Source: Coprinus comatus
Lineage: Eukaryota; Basidiomycota; Agaricomycetes; Agaricales; Agaricaceae
Length of the DNA stretch: 64,000 bases
Reading direction: 5' to 3'
NCBI GenBank assembly: GCA_034638255.1
Contig: JAWPGT010000003.1
Span: 1,116,001-1,180,000 of the forward strand
Below the pieces are notes generated by a model. That model was given only the letters and a program-made list of their open reading frames with translations. It made no database searches and was not told where the DNA came from. Shown one piece after another: positions 1 through 12,381 of this stretch (its first letter is position 1; every line of letters begins with the position of its first letter). Both the position numbers and the translations under genes were made by a program.

Positions 1-3000
1 AAATCAAACACCAGTTTTAATCTTAATCAATTTCAGGATATTAATGGATTACGAGACACACCAGGTATCAAGGCTATTCGACCGGTTCGTAAATTCGGTG
101 GACCCAAGTATGTGTCACTTTCTCCGGCTTCTGTTACGCAATGGAATTCTGCATTGAAAAATGAGCCCTCGTATGTACTATTGACGGGATTGATATTGAC
201 GCTGCTCTTTTTTGCTGTGTAGACCTGTCAAGTTTCGTCGTGTAACGGGTCCCAATGACCCCGGAGTTCCCGTTGATACTCAATCAACTCATATTATGAC
301 TGTAAGACTTTTCTCCATCTATTTATCCCAAATACTAAGTTGGAGTGTAGGGAGTTAATAAATTACACGCCACAGGTATACTAGGAAGGGGTATCAAAAT
401 TGGCATGTACGTCTAAACTCAAATTCATGATTGATGTAAATTCTGATTAAAAAACAGCCTTGACACTGGTATTGATTACACTCACCCCGCCCTCGGTGGC
501 GCCTTTGGTCCTGGGAATAAAGTTATCGGGGGTTTTGATTTTGTCGGAGACGATTATGATGGTGAATTAATTTTTCAAATAATTATTTGGTTTGCTTATA
601 ACTCCGTATCGTTGAAATATAGGAACTAACACACCTGTACCTGATAATGACCCTTTGGATTGCAATGGTCATGGTACGCACATTGCTGTAAGTTCAAGGT
701 TCTCAAATGATGATGGTGATTTCTACCATTATATCATGTTTTGTACTGATTTTTGATTAACAGGGTATCATAGGAGCCAACCCAGAAAACGAATATAACA
801 TCAGTGGAGTTGCGTATGAAGCTTCCATCTCATCATACAGGATTTTCGGTTGTAAAGGGTCTGTAACTGATGATGGCAAGTTCAAACTTTCATCCTATAC
901 ATCGCTACTAATCACTAAACAAACTAATGAAAAAAACAGTAATCATTGATGCATTACTATTAGGAGTAAAAGATGGGCAAGATATCTTGACAATATCGTT
1001 AAGTGGAGCTGATGGATGGACTGAATCTTCGTCTGCGGTAGTTGCTAGTAGAATTGCAAGATCGGGAAAGGTTGTGACGATTGCCGCAGGCAACGATGTA
1101 AGTGTCTCAAACAGTCTCAGGTCGTTCTCAAAGGCATATATATCATGTATTGACTACCAAACTCTATTGATACTACGCAGGGTGCATCAGGATCTTGGTA
1201 TTCTTCTACTCCAGGAAATGGTATCGACGTCATCTCAGTTGGATCTGTTGATAAGTACGTCTCATTTTCAATAATGTCATGAACACTCTCTTGCTCAAAC
1301 GTACATCCAACTTTCTCTCACTCTATCATGAATAGTACCGTCATTCGTTTACAAAATGCAACTGTACACGGAGTAACACATGATCCCATAACTTACTTCG
1401 CAACATTCCTACTCCCAATCAAAGGAGAACTTCCTATTTATGCAACTTCAGATGATACCACAATTCCTGATGATGCTTGTAATCCACTTCCTGATTCTAC
1501 ACCCGATTTATCGGAGAAATTAGTTATAATCAGAAGAGGAACTTGCACGTTTGCTAAGCAGCTGGATAATCTGGCAGCAAAAGGTGCGAGGGCTGCTATG
1601 ATTTACGAGTGAGCTTTTCTTTTCACCTCTTCTTATTTTTCTGTTGCTGACGAATATCCTTTTATTTTTTACTTTTAGTGATGGACGTGGGTTCTCCTCT
1701 ATCCCGACTAGTGAAGTCCAAGCTACTCTAATTCAAGCTGCTGATGGACAATTCGTAAGTTTTATTATTGTTTCCAAATTTTGACAAGGGATATTAATAA
1801 CCACAGCTCGTTGAACAATTTGCTGCCGGAGTGCCTGTATCTATATCATTCCCACAATCCAGTGAATCAACTGAATTCCGTGACCCTCACGGTGGTCTTA
1901 TTTCAGCCTTTACTAGGTAACTCTTACTACATTTTGTTTTTGTACAAACAAGTAATTCGCTGACTCCCAATTTCTTTTTCTTTGCTCAAGTTACGGTCCT
2001 TCCAACGATTTCTTTTTCAAACCTGCTGTAGCTGCACCAGGAGGCAATATTCTATCTACCCTTCCTATCTCACTTGGAGGGTTCGGTGTAGCTTCTGGAA
2101 CTTCTACTGCTGCGCCTTTCGTGGCAGGATCTGCAGCTCTTCTTCTTCAAGTTAAAGGAAAATCCGCGCAAGTTGCTAGAGATACTCGAACCATTTTCGA
2201 AGCAACTGCGAAACGCGTTGCTTCAAGTAATACGGATGGAAGTCCATTACAAACCGTAACTCAACAAGGAGCGGGTTTGATTAATGTCTTTGATGCTATT
2301 CATACAGAGACTTTTGTAACACCTACAGAGCTGATTGTAAACGATACCGCTCATGCCAAGACTATGTGAGTCTTATATTTAGTACCGACAATGCGATCGA
2401 TATCTTAAATTTTGACTGAACTGGATCTAGCCAAACTTTCACTGTCAAGAATAACGGGAAAACATCGAAAAATTATAAGCTTCACCACGTTGCCGCTGGT
2501 ACAGCTTTGACTTTCCAACCTGGTACCATTTTCCCTGCACTTGGACCCGTTCCTCTTGATACCACAACAGCCACTGTCACCATCAGTCCTTCGACTTTCA
2601 CTCTTAAACCAGGCTCCTCCAGATCCGTCACCGCAAAAATCAAACCGCCTAAAGGTCTTGATACCTCAACATTCCCGGTCTACTCTGGATTCATTCAAAT
2701 TTCGGACGGTGCACAAGAAGTTCAAGTTACCTATCTTGGTCTTGTTGGGTCTTTGATTGACGTGCAAGTCGTGGATAATACCGACGTTTTCTTCGGAGTT
2801 CCATTACCCATCATTTTGGATTCGAATGGTGGTATTCAAGGGGGACCTATTAATTATACCTTTGTAAATGGTGATGTTCCTACACTTTTGTGGCGGTGAG
2901 TGCATTTATTTCCATTTACTTCTAAAGGAGGGCGAATTTTTGACAAGTTTATATGTTTAGACAAGCCTTCGGTACACCACGTCTTATAGTAGACCTCGTT

Positions 3001-3396
3001 GATCCAAATATCCGGGTTAAAACGACATTGAACCGGAGACAAGGAGGAATGAACCCAACTTGGTTGCCTTTCTCCGAACGTGCTACCCCCGGAACGTTCT
3101 CCAGGGTAAAGACGATTGGAAACATTTTTGAACTCAATTACAATACACGTAATAACGCTGAGGTGGGTGTTTTTGTTAGACTTCGAGGGCTCATTTCAGA
3201 GTTAACTTTTTCTTCTCTGAAGTCTGACAATGTATCAAACACATTTGCTATGCAAACTCCAACGTTTAGCAATGGGACGGCTATTGGGAATGGTGCGTAT
3301 AGACTTCTCCTACGTGTACTGAGGGTCACAGGGGATGCGAAAAAGGAAGATGATTATGAAGTTTACCTGAGCCCCATTATTGGAGTGAATGTGTAG
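1..3396 (+). CDS. Subtilisin-like serine protease (S8) with PA domain, 5' truncated by the window
   Basis: Secreted-type endopeptidase of the subtilase family. The window opens in an intron (ending CAG at 36) followed by the end of an I9-like propeptide. The catalytic triad is visible: Asp in LDTGIDYTHP near 460-490, His in CNGHGTHIAG at 660-690, and Ser in ASGTSTAAPFVAG near 2092-2130. A protease-associated domain (RRGTCTFAKQL) is inserted between His and Ser at about 1470-1900. A Fn3-like domain, as in C5a-peptidase-type subtilases, follows at about 2370-2900. At least eight short introns separate the exons. The last exon ends EVYLSPIIGVNV at a TAG. I see no frame break in the catalytic blocks. 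It converges on VPS53, with only about 140 bases between the stops. The family and catalytic residues are secure. Substrate and signal peptide cannot be judged because the start is missing. Confidence 0.9.
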
Positions 3397-3535
3397 TAGG
3401 TACAATTGTCTCCCATATCTTCTGAGTAAACCAAAATTTTAGCCGAATAAGTTAAGTAGTTGGTGAAAAGGTGCATCAACATAAGGTATCTAATATCAAT
3501 ATCTATCTATCGTGTCGTCTCATCCACACCCCCTA

Positions 3536-6500
3536 TTACGATGGTGCAAGTGAATCCTTTCTCAAACCAAACGTCACAAACCTCCTAAAATCTGAAAATA
3601 CTTTCGGCTCTCCGGCACCGTTACTTGCGCCACCATTGCTACCACCACCAGCACCACCATTAGTAACACTAGATCCAGTAGGTGGGCCACTATGCGTTGA
3701 TCCACCGCTACTTAAACTATGAAATATACCTTCTGCTGCACCACTCCCAGCTGGTAAAGATACTCTTGAGGCACCAGGACTTACTAAACTGCTACCGATT
3801 GGATTCCCCGATGATGGATCCATGTCAAGTGAAGACAGGAATGATGTACTATCCAGGTCTGTCTTGGTACTTGTCACCATCAAGAATGTGTCTTCTAAAT
3901 CCTTCTCCACTGAACGCGGAACGCCTTTCAAGTCTAAGATCTGATATTTTAAAGCAAGTTCAGCGGTGAAAGTAGTACCATGGCTTGCTTGCTTACCTTT
4001 TGAAAGTTGATTAGAGAAGCATCCCCAACGAGAATAGTATAATTTAAAATGAAATTTTCTTTTGGGTCCTGTTTTTATCAAGTTTCAGCCTTATATCGAG
4101 CACCGTCTTGATAGGAAGGGTAGAAGGTAACGAACCACAGGTGTAACAATTACTTTGAGAAGAGCTTCTAGACGACTTGTAGTTTTTGCTAGAGCCTTTG
4201 TGTAGCTAGAATAGCATCAGATCAAAACATCAGAAAATTAAAGAACACGGAATGTTAGAATGGCCGAAACGAGTGATAAAGGGAGGAAGGAAAATGCGGC
4301 GTACATATTGGTCGCTAGACTTTCGCCCGGCATCTTGGAGAGGTAACCTTTGATTATTTGTAGGTCAATCATGAGCTGTACACCATGATCAATCAGCCAC
4401 TTTGTGCCTGCATCATACTAGATACTTACCTGCTCTGCTCCAATTTCTTTCAGAGGTCTACTTCTCACGAGTGCACTCGTGAATTTGAACAAAATCGAAC
4501 TGATAATAATGTCAATGCTTCAAGCATTTCAAAGTAAGTAGGAAAACTGACCTGCAAACCTTGTCCAGAAAGTTTTTCACATACTTCTTTTGCTCCACCG
4601 AGGGTTTGACACTTTCCACAACTTGTTCGATAGCTTTTACTAGATCATCAACATAATGTGATTGACCGCTGACTTGTTTCAAAGTCGACCAGTTAGATCG
4701 TGCCATCGTAGAGAAGTATGTATCTGTCACATTCTCTACTTCTCGGAGCAACACCGCGATGCCCGCGGAAATGACGCTGATTATATACTTGTTGGTGACA
4801 GTGGAGGGATGGCAAATTGACAACTTTACCTAACAAATAGGTCTCGTTCCTTTTGGAATGTCACTTTCTCCTTGAAGTCTTCGTTGATTTTCTCTTTCAT
4901 CCTCTCCTCAAGCTGATCCACTGATTATCAGTCAAGTATCTAACTTTAGATCAAAGTTAGAAATGGGTACCTCAGTTGCGGTTGTCTGACAATAATCTGC
5001 AGTGTTAATAACCAAGCATGCATGCTTAATGTTATCAAGGTCGAATCTAGATTCTGTAGACCTGCGTGCTGCGGGCCTGTTGACGTCATCAGCCACTTTC
5101 AGAGCTAAAAGCGGAATGCAATTCACCGATGTTTGGGATTATTCAATGCCAAAACGTCCTCTATAAATTGCCTTCAGGGAAAGTATCAGATAATATAACA
5201 GTTGACTTACCAGCATATATTTAAGCCACTTCTTGTGTAGATTGCACAAATTAAAGAATGCTTGTCCAGTAGACAGCTTGGCACATTGATCCATACTCTG
5301 GCCATAGAAGTAGAAAAGTTCTGTTGATGAAGGAAGGACAACCAAAGGTTGCTCATCTTTTCTCTCCTTCGTCTACAGAGACTCGCGGTGTCTCTAACGA
5401 TGTTCGAGGAGGAAGCTTGCCTTTCTTCCGATGGGGCGCTAACATCTCAGCGAGAACTCTAGACTTTCGTGAATTTACTGCTAGAGCGAACCGTGGGTAC
5501 GTACTTGTCTTGTGCGTCAACAAAGATGCTTAGATGTGTTTCAAAGGCGGAAGAAATGGTCTTTTGAAGTTGCCCTTTTCCGCTGGTATGCCTCAGAACT
5601 TCGGTGTACTAAGTCCTTCAGCAAGAAATGGATGACTATAACAAAATAAAAAAAACTCACAGGAGTTGCCCACTTCTTAGTCATAGAGACTTCAAATTCG
5701 ATTGTTTGTTGTAGATCATCCAGTAAGGACTTGACAGTAAGGGAAGGGGCAGCTTTCGCAAGAAGCGTAACCAAATCCTCCCTATATCCGTTCCCCTGAT
5801 TTATGATGTCCTACCTCGACTAGAATGAAAACGTACCTTGTTATCTCAACAAATTTGGCCAACAAGAACCACCCGACCTTCCAATCCACAGGGAAAGCTC
5901 TCCCCTGCTCAATCTCGTGACTTTGGAGCAACCTTCGAAACCACGCAAATCGTCTGGAGAGGTTGTCCAATTGACCTGCCTCGTCATTTGTTCGGAAGAT
6001 CCGCCTATACTCTTTCAACTCCAGCGCAACATAACGATCTATTAAATGCGAGCGGAAATCGGAACCAAGAACATCCACTACTAAACAAGCATCCGAAATG
6101 AGAGCTGGTTTGATTTGTTTTGCGGTGTCTTGTAAGAAACTATATGCAATGAGATGAAGTGAAGGGCGTTGATAAAGTATGAGAATGACGTACAAAGCAT
6201 CGAAATCGGCATCCAATTGTGTACGCAGTTCTCCCTGAATTTCTTGGATTCGCCTCCACATCTGTGAGACTCGTTGGACGGATGTATACTGTTTTAAAGT
6301 CGCAGAAATATCCTTGACAGTCTGTTCTAACTTTAGTGAATATCCATAGTTAATATATGCACATATATTACACACCGTTAACGACTCTGACACATCCTTA
6401 TACCGCTTTGCCTTAATGTGATCCTCCAGCTGCGTCATAGCATTGACTTGGGTGATGTGGTGTCAGAATACACGCTGGATTTCAGATGAATGAAGTTGTC

Positions 6501-7070
6501 ATACCTATCATTTGCAATCGCCTGAGCATAGTCACACTGAGCATCAAGTTCTTCTTGGCAAGATCTAGTACTTGGATGTCTTTCGTGATGTTTCTGACCA
6601 CAGCCTCTGATTCGGTAGCTTTTTCCCGGATGCGTGACATCTGACCTAGAAGGTCCTGTTTTTACAATGAAATTGTTAGTTGCAATTACATTTAGACAGG
6701 GGAGTTAGCATATACTCACAGAAATCATTTCCTGTATTAGTGACATACGTTCTGGGTCCTGATTCTTCTTCAACTCCTGTTGCAGTTCATCAATCTCCTT
6801 CTGAAGTTTTTGTTGCATCTCATTGAGTTGTTGGTTAACAGAATCTATATTGGCCAAAGACGCCTCTGTAATCACGGACTGACGTATAAGCTCCAGTTAT
6901 TTTTTAACAGCGTAGAAAATCGTACCATCCGGAAAGAACTCATTCAGGATACTGACCGAATTAAAATCTTGAGGAAGAACATCAAATCTGTCCGGTTCCT
7001 CGATGGGAGAAGTTTCGAGGACGCGTTGAATGGCCATGATCACCTCGTAAGGCAGTTCATCGTTATGCAT
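3536..7070 (-). CDS. VPS53: VPS53, subunit of the GARP tethering complex
   Basis: GARP (Vps51-Vps52-Vps53-Vps54) tethers endosome-derived vesicles at the trans-Golgi network. The start is taken at 7070, which gives MHNDELPYEVIMAIQRVLET and then FNSVSILNEFFPD, the usual Vps53 opening before an N-terminal coiled coil (SLANIDSVNQQLNEMQQKL, about 6890-6720). The conserved core follows at about 6440-5780 (ACLVVDVLGSDFRSHLID, LSRRFAWFRRLL, GRAFPVDW). Further Vps53 blocks are at 5770-5680 (QQTIEFEVSMTKKWATP), 4790-4560 (SHYVDDLVKAIEQVVESV and VEQKKYVKNFLDK), 4495-4430 (SRPLKEIGAEQ) and 4200-4130 (ALAKTTSRLEALLKVIVTP). The last exon carries QILDLKGVPRSVEKDLEDTF and then a Gly/Ser/Asn-rich tail not typical of animal homologues. 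More than ten introns. The gene appears intact. Exact exon borders in the middle were not all resolved. Confidence 0.9.
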
Positions 7071-7353
7071 GAGGGTATATCAACCAATTCCTGATATCTG
7101 TTTCGATTCCCTTGCCAGCAGGTTTTGAAATGCTCCAGAGCCTGAGCGCTGGTGATGGCGGCGTAAAGTCTTGAAGTGAGAGTTGCTGAAATCACTGAAT
7201 TACATATGTGACCCTAACCCTACGTACTGCTGATCTATTCCCCAATTAGTCCTGCTTTGACCACCTCCTACATCGGGTGGTTTACTTTGTCGTGAATCAA
7301 TCTATAGCTACTCTCAGACTAACTATCTACTAACTTGCGCAACATCTCTATCT

Positions 7354-7955
7354 ATGTTCTCACCCACATCCGATACTAAGAATCGAGTTGTCCTTGTATA
7401 TGACGATCAGCCTGTCTATATTTGTGCCAAATGCTCCTCTGTCATAGTCAGTAATTTTATACCAACTTCTCATAGAAGAACCTCGCTTATTAGCTTCTTC
7501 CTCAGGCACTTCAGGACGAAACAATAAGTAAAGCATTTTCAGGTCGAGACGGCAGGGGTTTGTCAGTGCAACATAGCCATAACTCTGCTTAATATCAGCT
7601 AATTCTCGTTCCTTTGGTATTCTAGTCTCATGCAATCGGCGTCAAATGTTAAAATTGGTAGGCGAGAAGATCGTTCTTTATTGTAAGCTTAAATGCAATC
7701 TATGCCACCGAGATACCAAATATCTCCTTTCCAGGACCGGAGTGCATACTGTCGCGGACGTTTACTGCATGGGATGCAATGACAGACTAGGCTGGTACTA
7801 TCACAAGGCCGCCGACCATACCCAGAAATACAAAGAAGGTACCATTTATTATCGAAATCTACTATAAGAATTCCTCACATACACTTGTTTCAGGTAAATA
7901 CCTTCTCGAGCGCGAACGATTGGTAAAGGAGAATAATTGGTCATTATATGACTAG
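7354..7955 (+). CDS. Yippee family zinc-binding protein
   Basis: Small eukaryotic protein of the Yippee (YPEL/Moh1) fold, which holds one zinc ion with two CxxC pairs. The start at 7354 gives [10 protein letters not shown]. The first pair is CAKC near 7410. The second is CMGC near 7770, inside [18 protein letters not shown], followed by [16 protein letters not shown]. An intron with GTAAGC...CTTTCCAG (about 7682-7738) joins REDRSLL to TGVHTV. The last intron (about 7837-7896) joins KEG to [19 protein letters not shown], ending at TAG 7953-7955. The middle exon between about 7450 and 7620 was not fully resolved. In yeast the homologue Moh1 has been linked to the GID degradation machinery and stationary phase; whether that applies here is inference, though a GID subunit gene (ARMC8) also lies in this window. 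The antisense open frame over the same bases is a shadow. Confidence 0.87.
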
Positions 7956-8141
7956 CTGTTCTGTATTACCATCGCTCATGGGGAACCTTTTGCTTTGCTT
8001 TGAATGATTATATGGACTAAATGTAAAATACTGTATATAGTTGCATATTTTTAACAGGATTATTACTAGTATCATATCTACTCGTGTTTTGACATATACA
8101 AGATGCCCCTAATTTTGATATTTAACAAGACTTACTATACA

Positions 8142-9771
8142 CTAATATTCGATATCTACCACATAGAAAGCAGGATGAATGGGATCCAATAAGCGACACT
8201 CTCGGTACACAAACCTACCGGAACCTTCATCGAAACCAGAGTACCATGGCCTAGTAGTTTTCTTACCTTCCCCATCGACATCCAATACCTCTTCCTCTTC
8301 ATAATCGTAGTTGAGCCTGATGGGCTGAGTACCATCACTAGGGAGTGCATATCCTCGAGAAAACCCACCAGAATGGAATTCCAAACGACGGGGTGGACAA
8401 AGCAACCGACCAGACACACATAAGGTACCGCTAAGCTCTAGTGTCAATAACTCGCCATTATAGTTCACCACCAGCCTGTAGTTATTGTCGGAGATTATTG
8501 GTATTGTTGAACTGATAAAAGGCTGAACGGGAGACGGCACCGAGCTGAAGTACCACGCCAACGAGGGTTCTGGGACCGGCCAGTGAGTATCCTCTGGATT
8601 TGGTATCGTGTCCTTGCCCTTTATGTGAATCGGAATGAAAATATCTGGAATGCGATAAATCGCAACTTTTTGGTAGAGAACACACAGTATGTAATTCCCT
8701 AATATCCGCATATCATACTACGGAGGAAGAAAAATATAAAATATTAGTAAACTCTCGCATCTCACATGTTGGACATACCAAACACCCAGCACTTACAATT
8801 TTCGATGCGCACGCAAATTTGGTCTTGAGCAAATGTGTGGCAGAACAATCATGCCAGCGATATATCTCAAGGCGACCTTGGCCACCCGAATTCCATGAAT
8901 AAGCCACGAAGTTATCCTGTATCCTCAGTCCTTGATCTCGCAAAGAAGTAGAGTAAATTGGGATTCTTGCTTTGTGTGTAACCTGCAGGGAAGCCGTATT
9001 TCCATTACCCTCCTCTTCAACATCCCAGATTTGAATATGTGTGGTAGCGCGTGCTAAAGAGCCGGAAAAACTCTCGGTTCAGTATCATCACTCCGGAACA
9101 GTGCACGTGTACATACCTCGCGATTTGAGAAATACCAACGTAAAATTGAGTGTAGGTGAGTTCCCATGCATCCAGATGTCTATAAGACTCGTCGAAATCT
9201 TGTTTGTGTTCCTCGTTATTACTTCCTCTGGCAACAAATTATCTATGAGTACATCCATTTTCATTTCTTCATGGTCCAAGTTGTATCCCATCAATACTGT
9301 GCTCGAGTTACTGGAAAGCAGCCATTTTCCCCCTGGGATAAGAAGCATAACATCCACTGAAGTGGAGATAGACAATGGGGGAGCAGATCTCACAACGGTA
9401 TCAACAGATTTCTTCTTCCAGATGTACGGAAGCGCCAAGCGTTTCAGACACCATTTACGTAGTTCTGAGAACGATAGTTGTTTGGCGATTAGGTAGTCGG
9501 GGTAGAGTCCGGGTTGGTTTTCTACTAGTTCGTCAATGTGACCAAGCCAGATAGAACGCGTTTCTGTAGCAGCTCGCAATTTACTTGATGTCTAATATAC
9601 ATTTTTGATGTCAAGTTTGTAGTAAGTACAAAGATTTGAGGCACCACCTACTCGTCTCAGTGTCTGTGTATCATTGAGATTCAGTAATACTGTGATTTCC
9701 GTTAATAATTCGAGGGGCAAGTCTTCTAGTTTTGCTTGTACATGTTCACGAGGGTGATGTCCAGTAGGCAT
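8142..9771 (-). CDS. F-box protein with C-terminal propeller-like domain (type A)
   Basis: F-box proteins link substrates to the Skp1-cullin ubiquitin ligase. The start at 9771 gives MPTGHHPREHV, then the F-box LEDLPLELLTEITVLLNL. An intron interrupts the F-box at about 9660-9600 and translation resumes with SSKLRAATETRSIWLGHIDE. The rest is about 450 residues of short beta-rich blocks such as MLLIPGGKWLL, IQIWDVEEEG and RLEIYRWHD. These resemble degenerate WD-like propeller blades, but I recognise no named domain. Two further introns (about 9108-9050 and 8800-8712) keep the frame. It ends FYVVDIEY at 8142. A damaged paralogue lies just downstream in sequence order (10629-12221), and related genes are at 51.6 and 62.8 kb. 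Function beyond F-box is unknown. Confidence 0.75.
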
Positions 9772-10628
9772 TGGGATAGTGACGTGTAATATGATGTCCT
9801 TATGGGTAACCTTCCAGTAAGAGTCAAATTCAAAGACCAAGCAAGGTACTTACTTACAAGGGTTTCCTGGTGGGCGCTGGGTCTCAAGTACAAGGTGGTG
9901 ATGTTGTAAGGAACGTTTGGTAGGCGGCGATAGCTCCACATATCCCGGCAGAGCTGCTAATGTTTGATCCCTTGCTCGCCGTATGTGGTAATATTTCGGT
10001 TCCGTGATGTCGGAACATACCGAGCCCTGTGGACCGTGATCCGATTCCCGAACACTCCTTTCTTCTCCCAATCGAGGTACACCTTTGAAGTCTTCAGAGG
10101 GTTTTGATCGTGTTTGATTTGTGGCAGTAACTGTATCCAGTGAACTGTTGTTGCTGGTGAAGAAATTGAGAAGAACAACTTTGGATAAAGTTTTTTTTCT
10201 AGTTATTTCGGATTTAGGAGATAAATCAATAGATCAAGATCAAAATTGTAAAGAGAAAGCTTCCTGAGCCATTTCTCTACTGCGAAGTTGGTACAGATTT
10301 GAGGGGAAAAAATGACTAAATATAAACTGTGCTTCTATGGTCTACCAAGCCTACTATAGGAACTTTATAGGGATATGAACAGTGAGATCTGGGATAGTCC
10401 GTTGAACATTGTAACTCGTGCCAGTTGTTCTCGTTCGGTTCTGAACATCTGAAATACTAATTAAATAGGCTGAATGTGTTTACCACGGTGTCGACTAAGA
10501 CAATTCCATCATCTGTTAATTACTAGGAAGCCTAGATTCAAATGTATACAGGATAGTTGAAGAACATTTGAGTCATAATTCCTTTGTTACCATACTACAC
10601 GTTGCTGGAAAAAAAAAACATGTATAGA
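9772..10628. other. Intergenic stretch between two type A F-box copies
   Basis: It presumably contains the promoter of the 8142-9771 gene and the 3' end of the broken copy. Two minus-strand open frames of 73 codons lie at 9850-10178. They have no recognisable domain and no paralogue in the window, so I do not call them genes. An oligo(T) run lies at about 10189-10199. Confidence 0.5.
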
Positions 10629-12221
10629 TTAGTATTTTAAATCTACCATATAAAAAGCAGGGAGTTGGCGAGCATTACGAGCCCAACGGTGAACCATTCT
10701 GCCAGTACCCTCATCCAAATCAGCGTAAAAAGTCGTGTAATCCCTCTGACTGGTTCCATTGACTTCTACAACCTCGTAATCATACCTAAGTCTTACAATA
10801 TGGTCCGGTCTAACTGGTTGTCCCATTTCCCGGATTATCGTGTAGCCACGCGAGAACCAGCACATAGTGAACACAACGGCAAGGGTATACGAAGTGACCG
10901 GCTGGGTAAAGAAGGTTCCAAGTTAGGTCCAACCTCTAGCATTACTAACCCTCTCCCGAGTTCCAATACAATTTTATCCGACCGACTACAATGTATAACG
11001 TTGACTGATGAATCTCCCGTGTTGTTGCCTCTACTTGACGGGTTGAAATTACATATTGCTAGCGTTGTTAATGATTGGGTGACATGAGGAGCCAGTTATC
11101 CACCCTGTAGGTGTTATGGGAAGTAGGGATCTTATATATTGTAACATGATAACCGTGCACACACAAGATACGATTCCATGACAGTACATCCATCTGGTAC
11201 TTTGAATGATCACCTTGGGACAATGAATTGATACTTACTATTGTTTTTTCATATCCAAAACTTGCTTTGAGCACTTTCCCTCCATGGATTTCCTCCATGG
11301 ATAAATTTCTACATGACGACCCCCGTCCGTCGATACATAAGCAAAGGCGTCGGTATGTGTCCCGAATATTTTATTGTCGAGTTCTTTAGCATCGTCAATC
11401 CAAATCGGAAATTTTGTCACGAAAGTTGTCTGAAGAACTGCACCTTGACCTTTACTCGACTCTTCTATTTTCCATAATTATATTCATCGTTGCCTAGAGC
11501 ATTGAAGGCCATAAATGTATGCGCCCAAAGTTACACCATATGACAGATACCTACCTCTGATTTTGAGAAACACAGCATAAACTTGAGTTTTGAGCTTTCG
11601 TCCACCCAGACAGCCATGATATATAATAGTTCTTCCTTTGATTTGTGTATCATAGAAATCGTACTCTTTTACCGAAATCATCGATAATTCCAATTTCATC
11701 ATTTTTTTCTCCGGATCATCCAAGTTATATGCCATTAAGGAGAGATCCGTACTTTGAGTACCGACGAGCAGCCATTTTCCACCGGGAACAAGAAGCATGG
11801 AATCCGGTTGGTGACATGGAACAGGCGGTGCAGCTCTTATCACGGTATCGACATCCTTCCTTTCCCAGACGTGTGGAAGCATCAAACGCTTGCGGTACCA
11901 TTCACATAGTTCCAGGTGCGGTAGCTGTTTAGTGACCTGATAGTCGGGCATAATTCAGGATGATTTTCCATTAACTCTTCGAAGTGACCGATCCAAATGG
12001 TATGTATTTCTATCATCTCTCGAAATTTCCTTGATGTCTGCCACACTATCAGACATTGGACACATAGGATGGGTGTGCATAGGTGCAGTATAGCCTCGGC
12101 TACTTATGCATCATAAGGCTTGAGCATCGTCAAATTTCAATAGGGTTCCAATCTCCACTACTAGCCCAAGCGGTAAATCCTCCAACTTACGTTTTCTCTC
12201 CTCGCACAATGTAGTATTCAT
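10629..12221 (-). pseudogene. Broken type A F-box gene, paralogue of 8142-9771
   Basis: The start at 12221 gives MNTTLCEERKRK and the F-box LEDLPLGLVVEIGTLLKF, closely matching the intact neighbour. At codon 37 (12111-12113) a TGA stands where the neighbour has an Arg codon just before the F-box intron. After that intron, TSRKFREMIEIHTIWIGHFE continues the alignment. Around 11945-11955 one base is missing relative to the neighbour (GAATTATGCCCGAC against a 15-base equivalent), shifting the frame to PDYQVTKQLPHLEL. The body (LLVPGGKWLL near 11800) and the C-terminus (WARNARQLPAFYMVDLKY) are well preserved, but frames also change near 10890-11050. The stop, the shift and the later discontinuities together argue for a real pseudogene and not one sequencing error. 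A read-through or truncated product cannot be excluded. Confidence 0.7.
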
Positions 12222-12381
12222 CGTTGTGTACGGCCTAGGGGGACAATCACATTTTTATGTTGTCCGGTGTACATACGAAGATGACATATATAAGTCATGA
12301 GAAACAGTGACAGTGACATGTTATTCAGGTGCTCGTGCGCTGAGAGCCAAATATTACTCTCTTCCTGCCACAAACCCGGAG

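Noticed and set aside
7360..7635. Minus-strand open frame of 91 codons
   Set aside because: It lies antisense to the Yippee exons, which have clear homology motifs; it is a shadow.
9850..10178. Two overlapping 73-codon minus-strand frames upstream of an F-box gene
   Set aside because: No recognisable domain, no paralogue in the window and no support for a start or splice sites.
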